Positions 22,927 through 34,524 of a stretch of 64,000 bases of DNA are shown in pieces. A program made the translations under genes and the position numbers. The stretch comes from Priapulus caudatus. Its lineage: Eukaryota; Priapulida; Priapulimorpha; Priapulimorphida; Priapulidae. The stretch covers positions 62,638 through 126,637 of the forward strand of contig NW_014577706.1 in the NCBI RefSeq assembly GCF_000485595.1. The letters are read 5' to 3'. Position 1 is the stretch's first letter. Each line of letters begins with the position of its first letter. Under the pieces are notes generated by a model. It saw nothing but the letters and a program-made list of their open reading frames with translations. It had not been told where the DNA came from and searched no databases.

Positions 22927-22932
22927 AATAAA
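22927..22932 (+). terminator. Poly(A) signal AATAAA
   Basis: Canonical AATAAA 187 bp after the stop codon of the small membrane protein, giving a short 3' UTR. Confidence 0.65.
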
Positions 22933-23742
22933 GGGCAAGTGTTTTGCGATCTAACCTCCATTCGAGATTAAATGTGTGCGCAAGAGACTTTTCTACGATT
23001 GATTTGATGTGTCTTATGTGAATCATAGAAACCATCGCGGATTCTTATCGTCCTTCCTGAAAGACACGTGATATTTTCAATGCCGCAAACGTAGAGCGAA
23101 AGATTGTTTTAACATAAGAAATTCTCTATCTTTAATTAACACCTTTAATAATAAGTGAACGCGCGCAATGTTGCAACAGATCCCCGGTATGATAGCAGAA
23201 TGTGGTTTCAAAACCCGTATATATATATCAGGAGTAGCTACATAGTATAGAAAATCAATTACTATTCTAAAATAAAAATCAACAACAGAAATTTATATTT
23301 TATGCATTTCGCGGAACCGTGCATGGTTTTAGATTATGGTTCACTTCTTGTATATTCGTTTCGTAACCGACTACTCACGTGTAGAAAAATGTTAGATTAG
23401 AAATGGTATAGGTTTATGATTAAAGCATGTGTTCGTTTTCTAACCACACAGATGTACAAAGCTACGTCCGTTTTCCATAGTGAATGCGTGATTAGGCTGC
23501 AGTTAGTGTCAGTGAGCATTACAAATGCATTTAGGTAATGAGCATTTCAGTAACGTGCCACCAAGTTTTAGTGCGGCGATAATCTATTATTAACTAGCTG
23601 CAATCTCAATTATATGTGGGTTGCCCACCTACGTCTCTCTGTCTGTGTGAGCGTGAGCTACATATAACGCCATATTGGTCTCGTGTCTGGTGGTATAATA
23701 TTGCAACGCGTAAACGGTTTTGTCACTTAGTAAATAAATTTT

Positions 23743-23815
23743 GTTTTTCGAGCAGATGATGTCACTGACGATCAGCCGAGTAGGCGCCAGTTATTACAAT
23801 GTATCTAATTGTTCT
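23743..23815. repeat. Dispersed repeat end shared with the formin introns
   Basis: GCAGATGATGTCACTGACGA through ATGTATCTAATTGTT matches 5711-5781 and 8871-8944 with few differences. All three copies stop at the same base (AATTGTT), after which the sequences are unrelated, as expected for the fixed end of a mobile element. Confidence 0.65.
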
Positions 23816-24413
23816 TGAGGCGTTCCTCAAGGAATGGCGTTATCGTGCGTATATATGTGTGTGCGCGTTGGTGTGTGCGCGCGTGCTCTCTCTCTCTTTC
23901 TCTTACTCGGGCTGTGCCCGTCTGCTTCTCTCTCTCTCTGTGTCTCTCTCTCACAATATATATAATATATAAAATATATTTGTCAGTATGTGCATGACAG
24001 TACTCTCTGTTTGTGTTTACACAGATGCACCACAGATATTGTGACATTACATGTAAAAATGATTGTATTGTACCAACATATAGCAGAAATAATTTGATAT
24101 CCAGTATCTAGACAAGCCATAAAATATTTACAGCACCTACATAACAAGTAGGTCGCAATTGCCTACGGAAGCAATAAACTGTCTACATAAAATGTGAAAA
24201 TATGTACATCTACTACATTGGGAGTATAAAGGAATCTCTATGTATTGAAACGAATTTCCAATCTATATCCACACAAGAAGTTTTGCAATCACAGGATCCA
24301 GCTCTAGTATAGTAACATTCGGTATTACGACCAAGATCATTACATTAATCTTTTAGTTGCGAATTGACTAGAATCTCTGAAACGAAACAACATCTAGAAA
24401 AGACATCATAATA

Positions 24414-24626
24414 CCAGGAGTGTAATAATATAGAATGTGCACTACAATGCCATAGAATGTGCACTACAATGCCATAGAATGTGCACTACAATGTCATAGA
24501 ATGTGCACTACAATGTCATAGAATGTGCACTACAATGCCATAAAATGTACACTATAATGTCATAGAATGTCACTACAGTGTCATAGAATGTCATAATATA
24601 GTTTTATCTATATTATGACACTCCTG
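24414..24626. mobile_element. CCAGGAG hairpin with an internal 22-bp minisatellite, copy 4
   Basis: The left arm CCAGGAGTGTAATAATATAG and right arm CTATATTATGACACTCCTG are complementary with one mismatch. Between them lie about seven copies of a 22-bp unit, TAGAATGTGCACTACAATGC plus CA. The right end is followed by ATATTAT, as in the other family members. Confidence 0.65.
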
Positions 24627-25387
24627 ATATTATAACAATAAATTACTCAATTTGACTTCGAATGACATGGAACAGTAAATATAGAGATTCACTAGCATAT
24701 GTCAGAAATGGATCTTGTGTATGGACTATGTTTACTAACCGCGTGACACAACTCAATACAGTCACTATTTCATTATAGTTTAAAAATAATGACAAACAAG
24801 GACAAAGCATCAAGGTAAGAGTTAATAATGATGTATACTACACTATTCTATATACTACTACTATATAGTTCGAGCTCTCTCACACAACTCCCTAGCTAAG
24901 CCATATTCTCAGCAGCATTCACAGTTATACGCTTAAATAATTCAGATAGTACATTCTCCTTTAACATAATAACATTATGTAATGAAAATTTACACTTGGC
25001 AACTCCTGACACATGCTCACTTTATCACAATATACCTAATGCATATCAAGTAACACTATGCATGCTATTGGCTGCAGACAAAACATTCTCAAAGTCAAAT
25101 ACACATTAGTTCACAACATGGATATTGATTGTTCAACAAAACATGATTAGGAAAATCCTATAGTAAATCACTTTAGAAATAATCTACCTACTTATTTTAA
25201 TCAAATTCACATGGTTTATAACAACTATTTAGTTTAAAACATGTTTTCAGTATTCCAATGGAATGTATTTACTAGTATTTCAGCAGGAGCGGCAGAATAA
25301 AAATTCAACAAGAAATATAACTCGCTTTCGGGAAGATCTATTTATCAAAAAAGACTAGCTGCACGGGTTGCTATAACGACCACTACT

Positions 25388-25665
25388 TTACTCATCCCAC
25401 AGACAATTGATTTTCTGCTTCGAGTAATAACTCATCAGCCGACACTTCTTACAGGTTTTGATGCCACACCTGTAGCTCACCACCTTCTGCGACGAGTCCT
25501 TGCCGCGACAGTATTTTAGTCCGCACGGGTACCAGCTGATGCAGAGCTGATACTGGCACGTGCAGGGCTGCCACCAATCTGTCGTGTCCTTACACCGCTC
25601 CTGCACGCCTACACCACACTTGTGTGCCGCCTTCAACATTACTTTCGCATCCTTTGGCCCTCCAG
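25388..25665 (-). CDS. oaf: Out at first (OAF) homologue, last exon
   Basis: Read on the minus strand, the acceptor ATCTTTCAG is followed by CT (completing an Ala codon), then GGPKDAKVMLKAAHKCGVG, ERCKDTTDWWQPCTCQYQ, LCISWYPCGLKYCRGKDSS, YRCGIKTCKKC and finally KINCLWDE and a TAA stop. The cysteine pattern, CGLKYC, YRCGIKTC and terminal CLWDE are diagnostic of the C-terminal cysteine-rich domain of OAF, a secreted protein whose N-terminal region is BRICHOS-like. Drosophila OAF ends QKQQCLWDE without the DPYPG extension of human OAF, and this protein ends the same way. The domain is complete. The exon joins upstream exons on the same strand beyond 35 kb. Confidence 0.93.
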
Positions 25666-26558
25666 CTGAAAGATAGAACATACACACACATGAGACTGAT
25701 CAGCACTGACATACCAATCAGGATTAGTATAACTAAAGGGTTTCCCCAAGATTTTTTCCAGGTCATAGAAGATGCATAGTTGAAGGCCCCCAATACTTAA
25801 GCCACATACAATCTTTGTTCCTTGTACATTCTAATCCAGTGTTCATAGTAGTAAGACACATGTTGAAATAAGGACTTATAAGACCCTTTCTGGAGGCCAA
25901 AATAAGACTTTTTTACGCGATTTCTGATAGATCACCGACTATTAAACTACACTAATAATATTAATATACACAATTGCACAGCAGATCTAGTTATTCCGTA
26001 TTATATATACAACAATTCTTACTCTAAGTCGAGAATTTCGCCGAAATTCAACACAGAAAATGTTGAAAAATGGTCCTTTGGCAAAAAATAAGGACTATTA
26101 AGTACTTTTCTAAGATTTCACCAAAAATAAGTACTAATAAGGGCCCTTATTTTATTTTTGGCAAAATAAGTACTTATAAGACTTTGGAAGACCCGCTACG
26201 AACCCTGTAATCAACAATTAGTGTGCAATTTCTTGTCGCAAACAACTTTTATTACCTTTCAGTCAATAACAAGGGATATATCATAAGCATAATAAATTTG
26301 TTAGCATCATTGGTAAAATATGGGCACAATGGCCGTTTGCCAATTTCTAGCACTTCTCAGTACCAAACAATAATAGCCAGGTTTTCCAGGACGTTCCAGG
26401 ACCACAGACCATTTTCTAGAACTTTCCAAGCCTGGAAAACTCTATTCTCAAATTTCAGGATTTTCCAGTCCATATAAACCCTGATAATGTAGGTCTACTC
26501 ATATACAAACTAATCAAGTATATTGTAATGTATGCAGTATTCAAGTGTTATGAAGAGT

Positions 26559-26796
26559 AAAGCTGGGTTTACACTACCAACTTTACGTTGGCGAATTGGC
26601 GAGTTGGACCAATTTCGCAATTCGGGAACTCCGAGTTGGCGAAAATAGAACATGTTCTAATCTCCCAACTAGTTGCTATCAATCGGTTGGTCACGCAACT
26701 TTTGCGTTTACACTGCCGATTGTCGGTTGTATAGTTGGGAAGTTGGTCCAATTCACCAATTCGCCAACACAAAGTCGGTAGTGTAAACCCAGCTTT
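26559..26796. mobile_element. TIR element with AAAGCTGGGTTTACACTACC ends (MITE-like)
   Basis: The left end AAAGCTGGGTTTACACTACC is exactly mirrored by GGTAGTGTAAACCCAGCTTT at the right. The 238-bp interior repeats the motif TTGGCGAATTGG in both orientations. It has no coding capacity, and no clear target-site duplication was seen. It lies in the OAF intron. Confidence 0.85.
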
Positions 26797-27191
26797 AAAT
26801 TCAGCAGCATGCAGAACACTGTAACGGGACAAACAAACGTACGTTTTGCCAACGCTTTAAGATCCGTTTCTCTTGCGAACGTTGTTTCTTTAGCATCATG
26901 GCACAGGACTGGCAAGTGTGGACTGATGACACTTGCCTGGCCTACATCTACACACAGGTCCAGGTCATGTTGCTCTGTTCCTTTATCTTCTTCTGCATTC
27001 CGGATGGTTCCCGGATTTTTCTAAAACCACATTCAATGCCAAGAAGACCAATTAGTTTAACTGGTTAATATATGTTTATTAACAACACTGATTTATAATG
27101 AAGTCTAAATCACGGTTTTAACAATCAAAGTGTAATGTTCAAACTAACCATGTGTTTCACAACTCTGCCTCTGTAAGTGTAACCCAAATAT

Positions 27192-27225
27192 GAACAAGAG
27201 CCGCAGAGCGTCTGGGCTCATCTGA
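27192..27225. repeat. Short dispersed repeat, inverted copy at about 43411
   Basis: AAGAGCCGCAGAGCGTCTGG and following bases are the reverse complement of the sequence at 43411-43441. The two copies are in opposite orientation, in the OAF intron and upstream of USF3. Confidence 0.6.
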
Positions 27226-30200
27226 GGTCTGTTGCTACGATTATAAACGTAAAATTTCAGTCGTGCGTANNNNNNNNNNTTTGATTAATATAAAGCTATA
27301 CGTGTGTACAGATGTAGGCAGTATGAGTTAGAGCGTGGCACATTTGGAAGAGCTGCGTCTCTGTGTTCAGTTGTAGTGCATTCGTGGTGTGATAGTACAG
27401 GTTGAAGTTCGAGATTTGATTGTTATAACAGTGAAACTGGGTAAACCAGTTCAGATCTGACAGCGATATGTGCGAGCGCAGCGGAGTGCTGCCAACAAGA
27501 CAGTCTAACCGGGCAGCCTACTTTTTCTGAGTCTTGATGCTCTGCTTGTTTATATTAAGCCAGTTGAGATGCTTCTCTCTCATATTGTTCCCTGGGCTAG
27601 CTAGAGAATTTACATACGTTAGCAGCTAGTGGTTTGATTACATGGTCCATTATTTGAGTTGAATGTATTTATTGCTTCTGATATGCCTTCAGGTGGTCCG
27701 CAGTGTTCTGTAATGTTCAGCTACAGTCTGGCTTCAATCATTCGCACGTTGTTCGTATGAATTTAAGTGCGGATGACGTGACGACCCATGACGAAGAAGA
27801 AGGAGTAGTTGTTGTATGTACTATATAGTAGATGTTAGCTAGGAGGATGGAGGAGGAAGGTTTGGATTAGATTTAGGAGAGGTAGGAGAGAGAACACGAA
27901 ACCAGTATGAAACAACAATGTGCTTAAAACAAGCCACTGTGCATGTCGAATATTAGTTTCCAAGAATTCCTATTTTTTAAACCTGATTGTAACCCAGTAA
28001 TGGCCACTGTGAATAGTATAAATAGTTGGGCCTGTACCATGTAGATAACTCAAATTGTTTGTGTTATTATATTTTTTTAACATGAATGCGACAGATAACA
28101 TAAAATATAAGATAAATGTTAAATGTAATATATATTATATATTATTATATATATATATTATTAATTATTAATTATTATTATAGTTAAGCTATATATAGGT
28201 ATATAACTCTATAATATATATATAATTAATGCGCACATACAAAATAAACAATGAGGTTGATGACATTATTAGGCATGATAGTTATATCCCATATCATTAA
28301 GCTATAGCATATAGTATAATTTACAGAAGGCTAATAAGTTTGCTTATCATTAGATAATATCATCAGTAATGTGTAATTATCAAAATATTTTTTATTGCAG
28401 GAAATGACATCCAACGACGAGAAGATACTTGCTTTATCTAACCATCTTCTTCCACAAGTCTGTGCAACCATTATCTTTCTTGACACAGCACCTCTCAACA
28501 ACCCTCTAAATGGCTGACCTCCTCCAAACCACGGACATCCTGAAAGTAAGCGCTCAGCCTCCCCCCAAAATTAGCCATATTGTATCAATCAGTGAACATC
28601 GACCTCTCCTTGCGCTCTTCTGGTTGTCTACTTGATGAAGTAAGTTTTGAATGGTGACATATGGCAGCAGCTCCAGTGATGCTAAGTAAAAAACTTCGAA
28701 GTCATCAAACAGAAAGTGAAGAGTAAAAAGATTCAAAAATGCAATACTGCCCACTGAGGCATGGTTGAACTCGCCGAAAAGCACCAGCAATAATTAAAAG
28801 TTGATTGATTTGTACTTGTACTAAAGTTAAAATATAAGTCTTGACGAAAAAGAGAAATAAATACATGATAAGAATTGACATTATTCGAATAGCAATATCA
28901 TATCAAGTTATGTTTGTAGCAAATGTATAGTGTCCTTTTTCTAGTGCTTCGCTCTAGCATTAATTGTATCAATTCTGTCTGCAAGTACTGTAGATGTATC
29001 TATATTAGGAATGCAATTTTATTTGGAATAGAGCGTATTTGTGTTTTCGTTTAATATGTTATTGAAAGGCCATGTTCACACTCGTACACTGACACGAAAA
29101 TAATAACGACAGGCAGCAAGCACGTTTCAAGTTCGGGCGCGTTATTCTTATTGACATATTGTCTGGGCCGCGATATTGTTGATTATTAACTTGCGCATTA
29201 AATGCATTTATGCTACTGTGTTGAGTTTGCCTCGGTGCGTTTTGATTGTGTCAAGTGGTTTGTGTCGTGTCCGTGTGACATGGCCTTTAAGAATTTTATT
29301 ATGGGATACCAATAATCGAAATTAGACATCAATTGTATTGTAGATATCATTAATATAACTTGGAGTTAAGAATTAAGAGATTTGTGGAATTGTGATCCTG
29401 TTATTGATAGTGATGTGGATGATCGTATGGAAATAAGTATTGGTTTGTTTTATAAAATATTTGTCCTTTATACGTTTATTGATTTTATGGATCTGAATTA
29501 TTTCTGTATTTGTAAGATTACCCAAACAGTTTCCCATGTAATACGAAAATAATCTCTGATGGATTAATTTAATATCTCATTGAGAAGTATTGTTAATGTA
29601 TACAATTAAAGTTATTTACTAGAATTCAATTTTATGGTGGTTTGTAGCAGGAACTTGATTGGTGTGTGTTTTGTGTGTGTGTGCGTGTGCGTGTGCGGTG
29701 TGCGTGTGCGATGTCGTGTGTGTGTCCCAAAGTGTGTGGTGTGCTTGTGTGGTGTGTGTGTGTGGTGGCGCGTGCGCGGTCGCGTCGCGTACGTGTGTGC
29801 TATGCCTGGTGTGGTGTATGTGAGTGTACGGTTGTGTCGCTCGTTTGTGGACTGTGATTGGATGTATTTTCGTGGGTAGAAAAGGACCCCCACCGAAAAT
29901 TGGACCCCAAAGGAAAAACTCTCCAATCACGACCACCTCCCTTTGGAACAACTGGCTACGTGGGCTAACAACAATCATAGCTGGGCGGAAATAAGGAAAT
30001 GTGAGGACGGTCTGTTGCGTCTCGCCTCCGCCAGGTCTCCGGGTCTAGCATATGAGAGGTAGTGTCCCCGTTAGATGGAGCCTCCGGTCAGCGTCAGATA
30101 TGATAACACGAAACACAGAATTTATAAAATCTACCTGTGCTGATGTCTATTAGCACAACAGAATATACGTACAGGTGACTACACTCTCACAGTCCTAAAC

Positions 30201-31353
30201 AACAGCACTGTCACGATACTAATAACAGATATGTCTACACTGTTTCGTAACCGTTCGCATCGCCGTGACACGTAAAATGAAGTCACAAAGTACGAATTAC
30301 CGTAAAACTTAGGTTTTCGCGAAGAAGCTCGGCAAAGGGTGATGCGCGGTAATGGTGTGAAAGCATTAGGCGTAAGTGGAGGAAGGGATAGGTGTAGGAA
30401 GCGCGGAGACTCGAGAAGCTGGACTGCACGGTTTGAGGATCAGTGGCACCGAGTACGGCTTAGCTTCGCGAATAAGTGAATCACCAATGCGGAGGACCTA
30501 ATAACTATTTACGTGTTTAGGTGTTATTATTGCTTCTACCGTGAGCGAATCGAAAGTTTGGAATGCATGCCGGGGGGGGACTGCGCTGCTCTCAAAGTAC
30601 CTATAGCTGAGTTGTCACTGCCGTGGTTTTAAACTCCAGTCCTTCAAAGTAAGCGCACATCCAACTTCAAAATCATTAATGTTTCGCTTACAAATTGCGT
30701 CATAGATATTTTGAAATTTCCATCACTCATATAAATTGAAAGAGTGATTTGAATCTTAATCATATTCCTTTTATATCAATGCCTGACTGTTTTTGAACAA
30801 AACAAACTTCATAAAATTTGCAAATAGCCTTCCGAATTTGCCTTAAACATCACAGCGGATAATAGTAGAAGTAAATTACTATTAGTATTAGTACTAAATT
30901 ACTTGTAGCCTAGGCTACCAGTACCGGGAACAACAAAGAATAACAAATGAGCCTGTAATGAAAGATTTAGAATGTAATCAAGTAGGAAAATCAAGTCTTA
31001 ATATACATCAATAGTAGTAATCCCTTTATCATTTCCATTATCACGGTATTGTTTCAATTGATATGCAACATTATCATCCAAATCAATATTCATCCATATG
31101 TTACGGTTCATCCGGGTACTATTCGGCGAGTCCTTTCCCTATCAGTAATGGCGACCATGCTATGCCGAATTACAGCGCTTATGTTGTCGACGGAATTGCG
31201 TGTCCGCGACCTCTAGTATACTTAATAACAACTCTATGAATGAGCACCCTTCATCTCTACATTCATCTTTGGCGTGTTGTGTTTCACTGTTTGAATACTT
31301 TACACTAAAAACGTTTAATTTGTGTGGATGATTTCTCCTAGTTACATCATGAA

Positions 31354-31590
31354 CGTCGGAAGTTTAAAAATTATAATAAGGACATTGCTGTTTTGTCTTT
31401 TTGCATTATGTAAATTTACTTTGTGATGGTGAACGTTTAGTCATTAATCGTAAAAAAACGGGGCGAGATATCTGCAGGAGAGCGATCGCTGCATAAATGT
31501 TACGAGTGCACACGAATACACGCCCTTGAGGTTATCAGAAAAATCTAAGAGGGAACACTGATTACACAATTTTGTTGGATTTTAGGCCCT
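31354..31590 (+). pseudogene. Degraded inverted copy of OAF exon 1
   Basis: It starts ATGAACGTCGGAAGTTTAAA, like true exon 1 at 37700-37479 on -, but an early insertion (TTATAATAAGG for TTATAAAGG) and later indels break the frame. The region around the donor, CTCGGTAATCATAACAAT, is retained. It cannot encode the OAF signal peptide and domain as shown. Confidence 0.8.
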
Positions 31591-31606
31591 CGGTAATCAT
31601 AACAAT

Positions 31607-32079
31607 CACGAGGCACATTGGAGCGCCCGTTTCAATAAAATAACAATGGCTAAATAGAATACGAAATCTATTTTCCTGCAAAAAGTCTTGATGTTCGTCT
31701 CTACTCCTCTTCTCGGCCTATTATTTACGCCGGCAATTTCCTGTAAAGGCGTGCAAATCGCTCTCTGCAACACACATTAGACCGTGCGCAACTCTAATTG
31801 CGCACACACACCATATATTAATGAGAGCACTGCCGCACACTGACACATATATAGAGAACGCTATATATGTGTGTCAGTGTGCAGCAGCCGTGCCCGCATA
31901 CGTGTACACGTTTGGTGTTGCAGAGGAGCATTTGGCACGCAATTTACAGGAAAGTTAGGACAATAATTTACCAACCTAAGGCGAAAGAGAGTAGAGAAAA
32001 CCTTAAGACTTTGGTAAGCAAATAAGATTTCATATTTATTTACCGTTATATTTTATTGAAACGCTCCAAGTGCCTTGCG
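31607..32079. mobile_element. CACAGGCACTTGG-family TIR element, copy within the inverted repeat
   Basis: ATAACAAT flanks the element on both sides (31599-31606 and 32080-32087), the reverse complement of the ATTGTTAT duplication around the copy at 37039-37463. The insertion therefore predates the inverted duplication, or both are one locus assembled twice. Confidence 0.75.
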
Positions 32080-33435
32080 ATAACAATACATGGTCTTCCG
32101 AAAAAATTTCAGTGTGTGCAGGAACTTCTGTTTTTGTCATGTCAGTGACACAGTGTCAAGATGTTATTACCACTAAGCGACTACCAGGCCAGGCAGATAG
32201 GCCACTAACAGTAGCAGGTACACTAACTGTCTCTTTAATTATCATTCATATCACAAGTTTTTGGACACTATGTAAATATCAATAGAATCTGTGTGTTGGC
32301 ATTAGAGGTTACTAAGTTGTATGATGTATCCTATACAATAACAGAAACAATCCTGAACCGCTGTGTTTTTCGTAAAATTGACTGCAAACCTGATAACATC
32401 GTCGGATTTCCCACTGATATTCAGGGGTCAAAAATTAGCGGTATCCCATAAATTCTTGTGTTGGATACTCAGATTTCAATGCTTGGTATCCGCCGGGATA
32501 GTAAAAAAAAATTGTTCCAAAATTGGGATAGTTGGTTCGTTGAGTGTATCAATCTTATAACGGGTCAGCGCATCTGAGCGAGTGCGCAATAGTAGAGCGA
32601 GTCGCGCGGCGAGTTCTGAGCGGGCTCATGCAGCCCTTAACTATGGCCACACTAGGCGTTTATACAGCAGGCAATAGCAATATTTGCAAGCGCAAGCGTA
32701 AGCGTGGGCTGATGTTTGATCATAAATGTGATAGTGTATACGTTGATGATTGTAATGCAAGCGAACCAGACATACGTCTGCAAGTGTAATGTGGAGGCGT
32801 ATGTAAAATAAACGCGCGAGCGATGAGAATTTTGAAGGCAAACAAATTGTGGAAATTAACTAATCTAAAAAATGGGATACCAGATCTTTTGGTGGATTAC
32901 GCAGATTTCAATACCTTGGGTTTATCGCCAAATGGATACCATAATAATAATAAATCTAATTTCGATCCCCTGATATAGCCCACAAATTCAGGCTTCATCT
33001 CTTGATTCTAAGTTTTTCAAGTCTAACTTTTTGTTTGGCAAAAAGATCATTTATTTTGATTAGGTTCATTGTGTACCGCAGATGAAACTGCCGTATTTCA
33101 GACTCAATACAGGGAACTAATAATAAAGACCTGAGCCTCACCATAGATATAAGGGATAATGATATCTATTGATGTTCATATTGATTTAATAGTAGTGTGT
33201 ATCAATTCTTACTGATTTAACTCATTCAGCAGTATGATTTGTTTAAAGGTGTATTCTCTTATCAATATTCCAAAATTAAATTTTTCCTTGTTCATATACG
33301 TCCCGCAATTTTCTAGTGAAACATCTTTAATTGCTAAATACATATCATACATTATTAAGCACCATTTTAGGTACCTAATAACATTTCTATCTGTTTCAAT
33401 CAATACTAATGGCTATTTCTATTCAACATTTCAGG

Positions 33436-33590
33436 AGATTCAGTGGTGTTTAAAAGTGCTTAGTTTAGGAGAGGAAGAAACGTGGGAGAGTCAGTTCCAG
33501 TCATTTTGTGGTTGTTGCTGAGTGTTATGAATAAATTGAATTCAATAGCGACTGATGCTAATGTCTAAGTAACCTTAGCAGGTAAGATCA
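33436..33590 (+). pseudogene. Degraded inverted copy of OAF exon 2
   Basis: After TTTCAG the sequence GAGATTCAGTGGTGTTTAAA parallels exon 2 (GAGATTCAGGTGTTTAAAGT) but with inserted bases. GAGGAAGAAACGTGGGAGAG replaces GAGGAAGAACGTGGGGAGAG. The donor region GCAGGTAAGATCAG is kept. The frame is broken in several places. Confidence 0.8.
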
Positions 33591-34204
33591 GTAAAATTAA
33601 ATGTAATGTATCTTCATATTTTACCTCAGCTTGAAAATAGTGAGGGGTTCGTATTCTCCCACTTTCAACCATTGGCTCCATATTACATTTAGTTAATTAA
33701 TATAATGTTATGGACCGTTGGGAATACATTTATTAAATATTAAATTAGCAGACCTGCACCAACTCTCTTTTAACAAGATTTTTTCGTATTGCTTTTAACA
33801 GAATTCCATGATGTTTCTAACGAATGCTAACGAAATCAAACTGAAAAACTTACGATTTTTTTACGACTTCCGTGTGAAAATTAATGTAATTTACCATTGA
33901 GTGAGCGCGCAGAAATATGGTAATTGCTATCCCACCGGGCCCTGTGAGGGAGTTGTACGCGCAATGTGGCATGCACTAGTGTTGGGATAGTGTTAGATTT
34001 ACGGGTTACGGGTTCAGGGTTTATGGTTACGGGTTTTTGCATCATGAATTGTCGCCGGGACACCATAGATTAATTTTGTGGAGATCACAATGCCTATTAT
34101 GATATTATTGCGCCGGCGAACATTATATATTTAGTGTGAGATGTTAGTGTTGGCGGTGTTGGAGGTGAGGGTTAACGCAGTTAGGTGTTAACGTTTTGAA
34201 ACGT

Positions 34205-34513
34205 CTATCGCAAAACGTTTATCACGTGACCTTTTCCCTCCACGCCCGGGATAGGCATACAACCTCGAGAAATATCTTTGGCGATTGTGGAGGTCGTGCA
34301 GACCATTTTAGGATCATACTCACCGTTCATCAGTTGTTTCATCGCGTGATCTAGAGTTAGTCCATCATTCAATTGCGCGCAATAAATACAATGACAAAAT
34401 GGCCGCCTGCTGGGCAATAAAAGAAAACCGTTGCTTATTTTCATTGAATCACAGGTTGGCAGGTCTGTATATATATAGCAATGAATACCTAGCAAACTCC
34501 AGAAGCCACTCAA
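34205..34513 (-). other. Unassigned open frame, 102 aa
   Basis: The C-terminal part, from LNDGLTLDHAMKQLMNGEY to DISRGCMPIPGVEGKGHV, has a protein-like composition, but I cannot place it in a family. A strong donor-like GGTGAGTATG lies inside it on the same strand. It sits in the spacer of the OAF inverted repeat. It may be a fragment of a captured gene or chance. Confidence 0.2.
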
Positions 34514-34524
34514 TGAATTTGCCT

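Larger units (their letters stand above)
22933..25387. other. Intergenic region between small membrane protein and OAF
   Basis: This convergent intergenic space has no supported coding sequence. It contains a solo CCAGGAG-family end (23227-23250), a dispersed-repeat end (23743-23815) shared with the formin introns, CT and GT tracts at 23860-23955, and a hairpin with an internal minisatellite (24414-24626). The OAF 3' UTR should lie at its right edge, but I saw no clear AATAAA for it on the minus strand. Confidence 0.5.
25690..31240. other. OAF large intron, left part (includes a 10-N gap)
   Basis: No OAF middle exon was recognised. In the family it carries a LCAEA-type motif and encodes about 70-90 residues. 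A 10-base N run lies at 27270-27279. The stretch holds a TIR element (26559-26796), TTTTCCAGG-rich sequence near 26380-26470 and a GT tract (29655-29790). Sequence with a plausible acceptor at about 28401 on + opens only a 37-codon frame that I cannot assign. Confidence 0.5.
31245..33705 (+). repeat. Left arm of a 2.4-kb inverted repeat (degraded copy of OAF exons 1-2)
   Basis: This arm is the reverse complement of about 35520-37803, with frequent single-base insertions and deletions. It contains copies of OAF exon 1 (31354-31590), a TIR element (31607-32079), a CAGGGG-type element (about 32422-32980) and OAF exon 2 (about 33436-33580), in mirror order. Indels are spread over coding and non-coding parts alike, which fits an unpolished duplicate contig as well as an old pseudogene. 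Confidence 0.85.

Noticed and set aside
28401-28515. Plus-strand frame EMTSNDEKILALSNHLLPQV considered as the missing OAF exon
   Set aside because: It has a good acceptor, but it is on the wrong strand, ends at an early stop and lacks the CAEA motif.
33881-34066. Minus-strand 61-aa frame near GGGTTACGGGTT repeats
   Set aside because: Short, no known motif, and produced by a degenerate GGGTTA-like tract.
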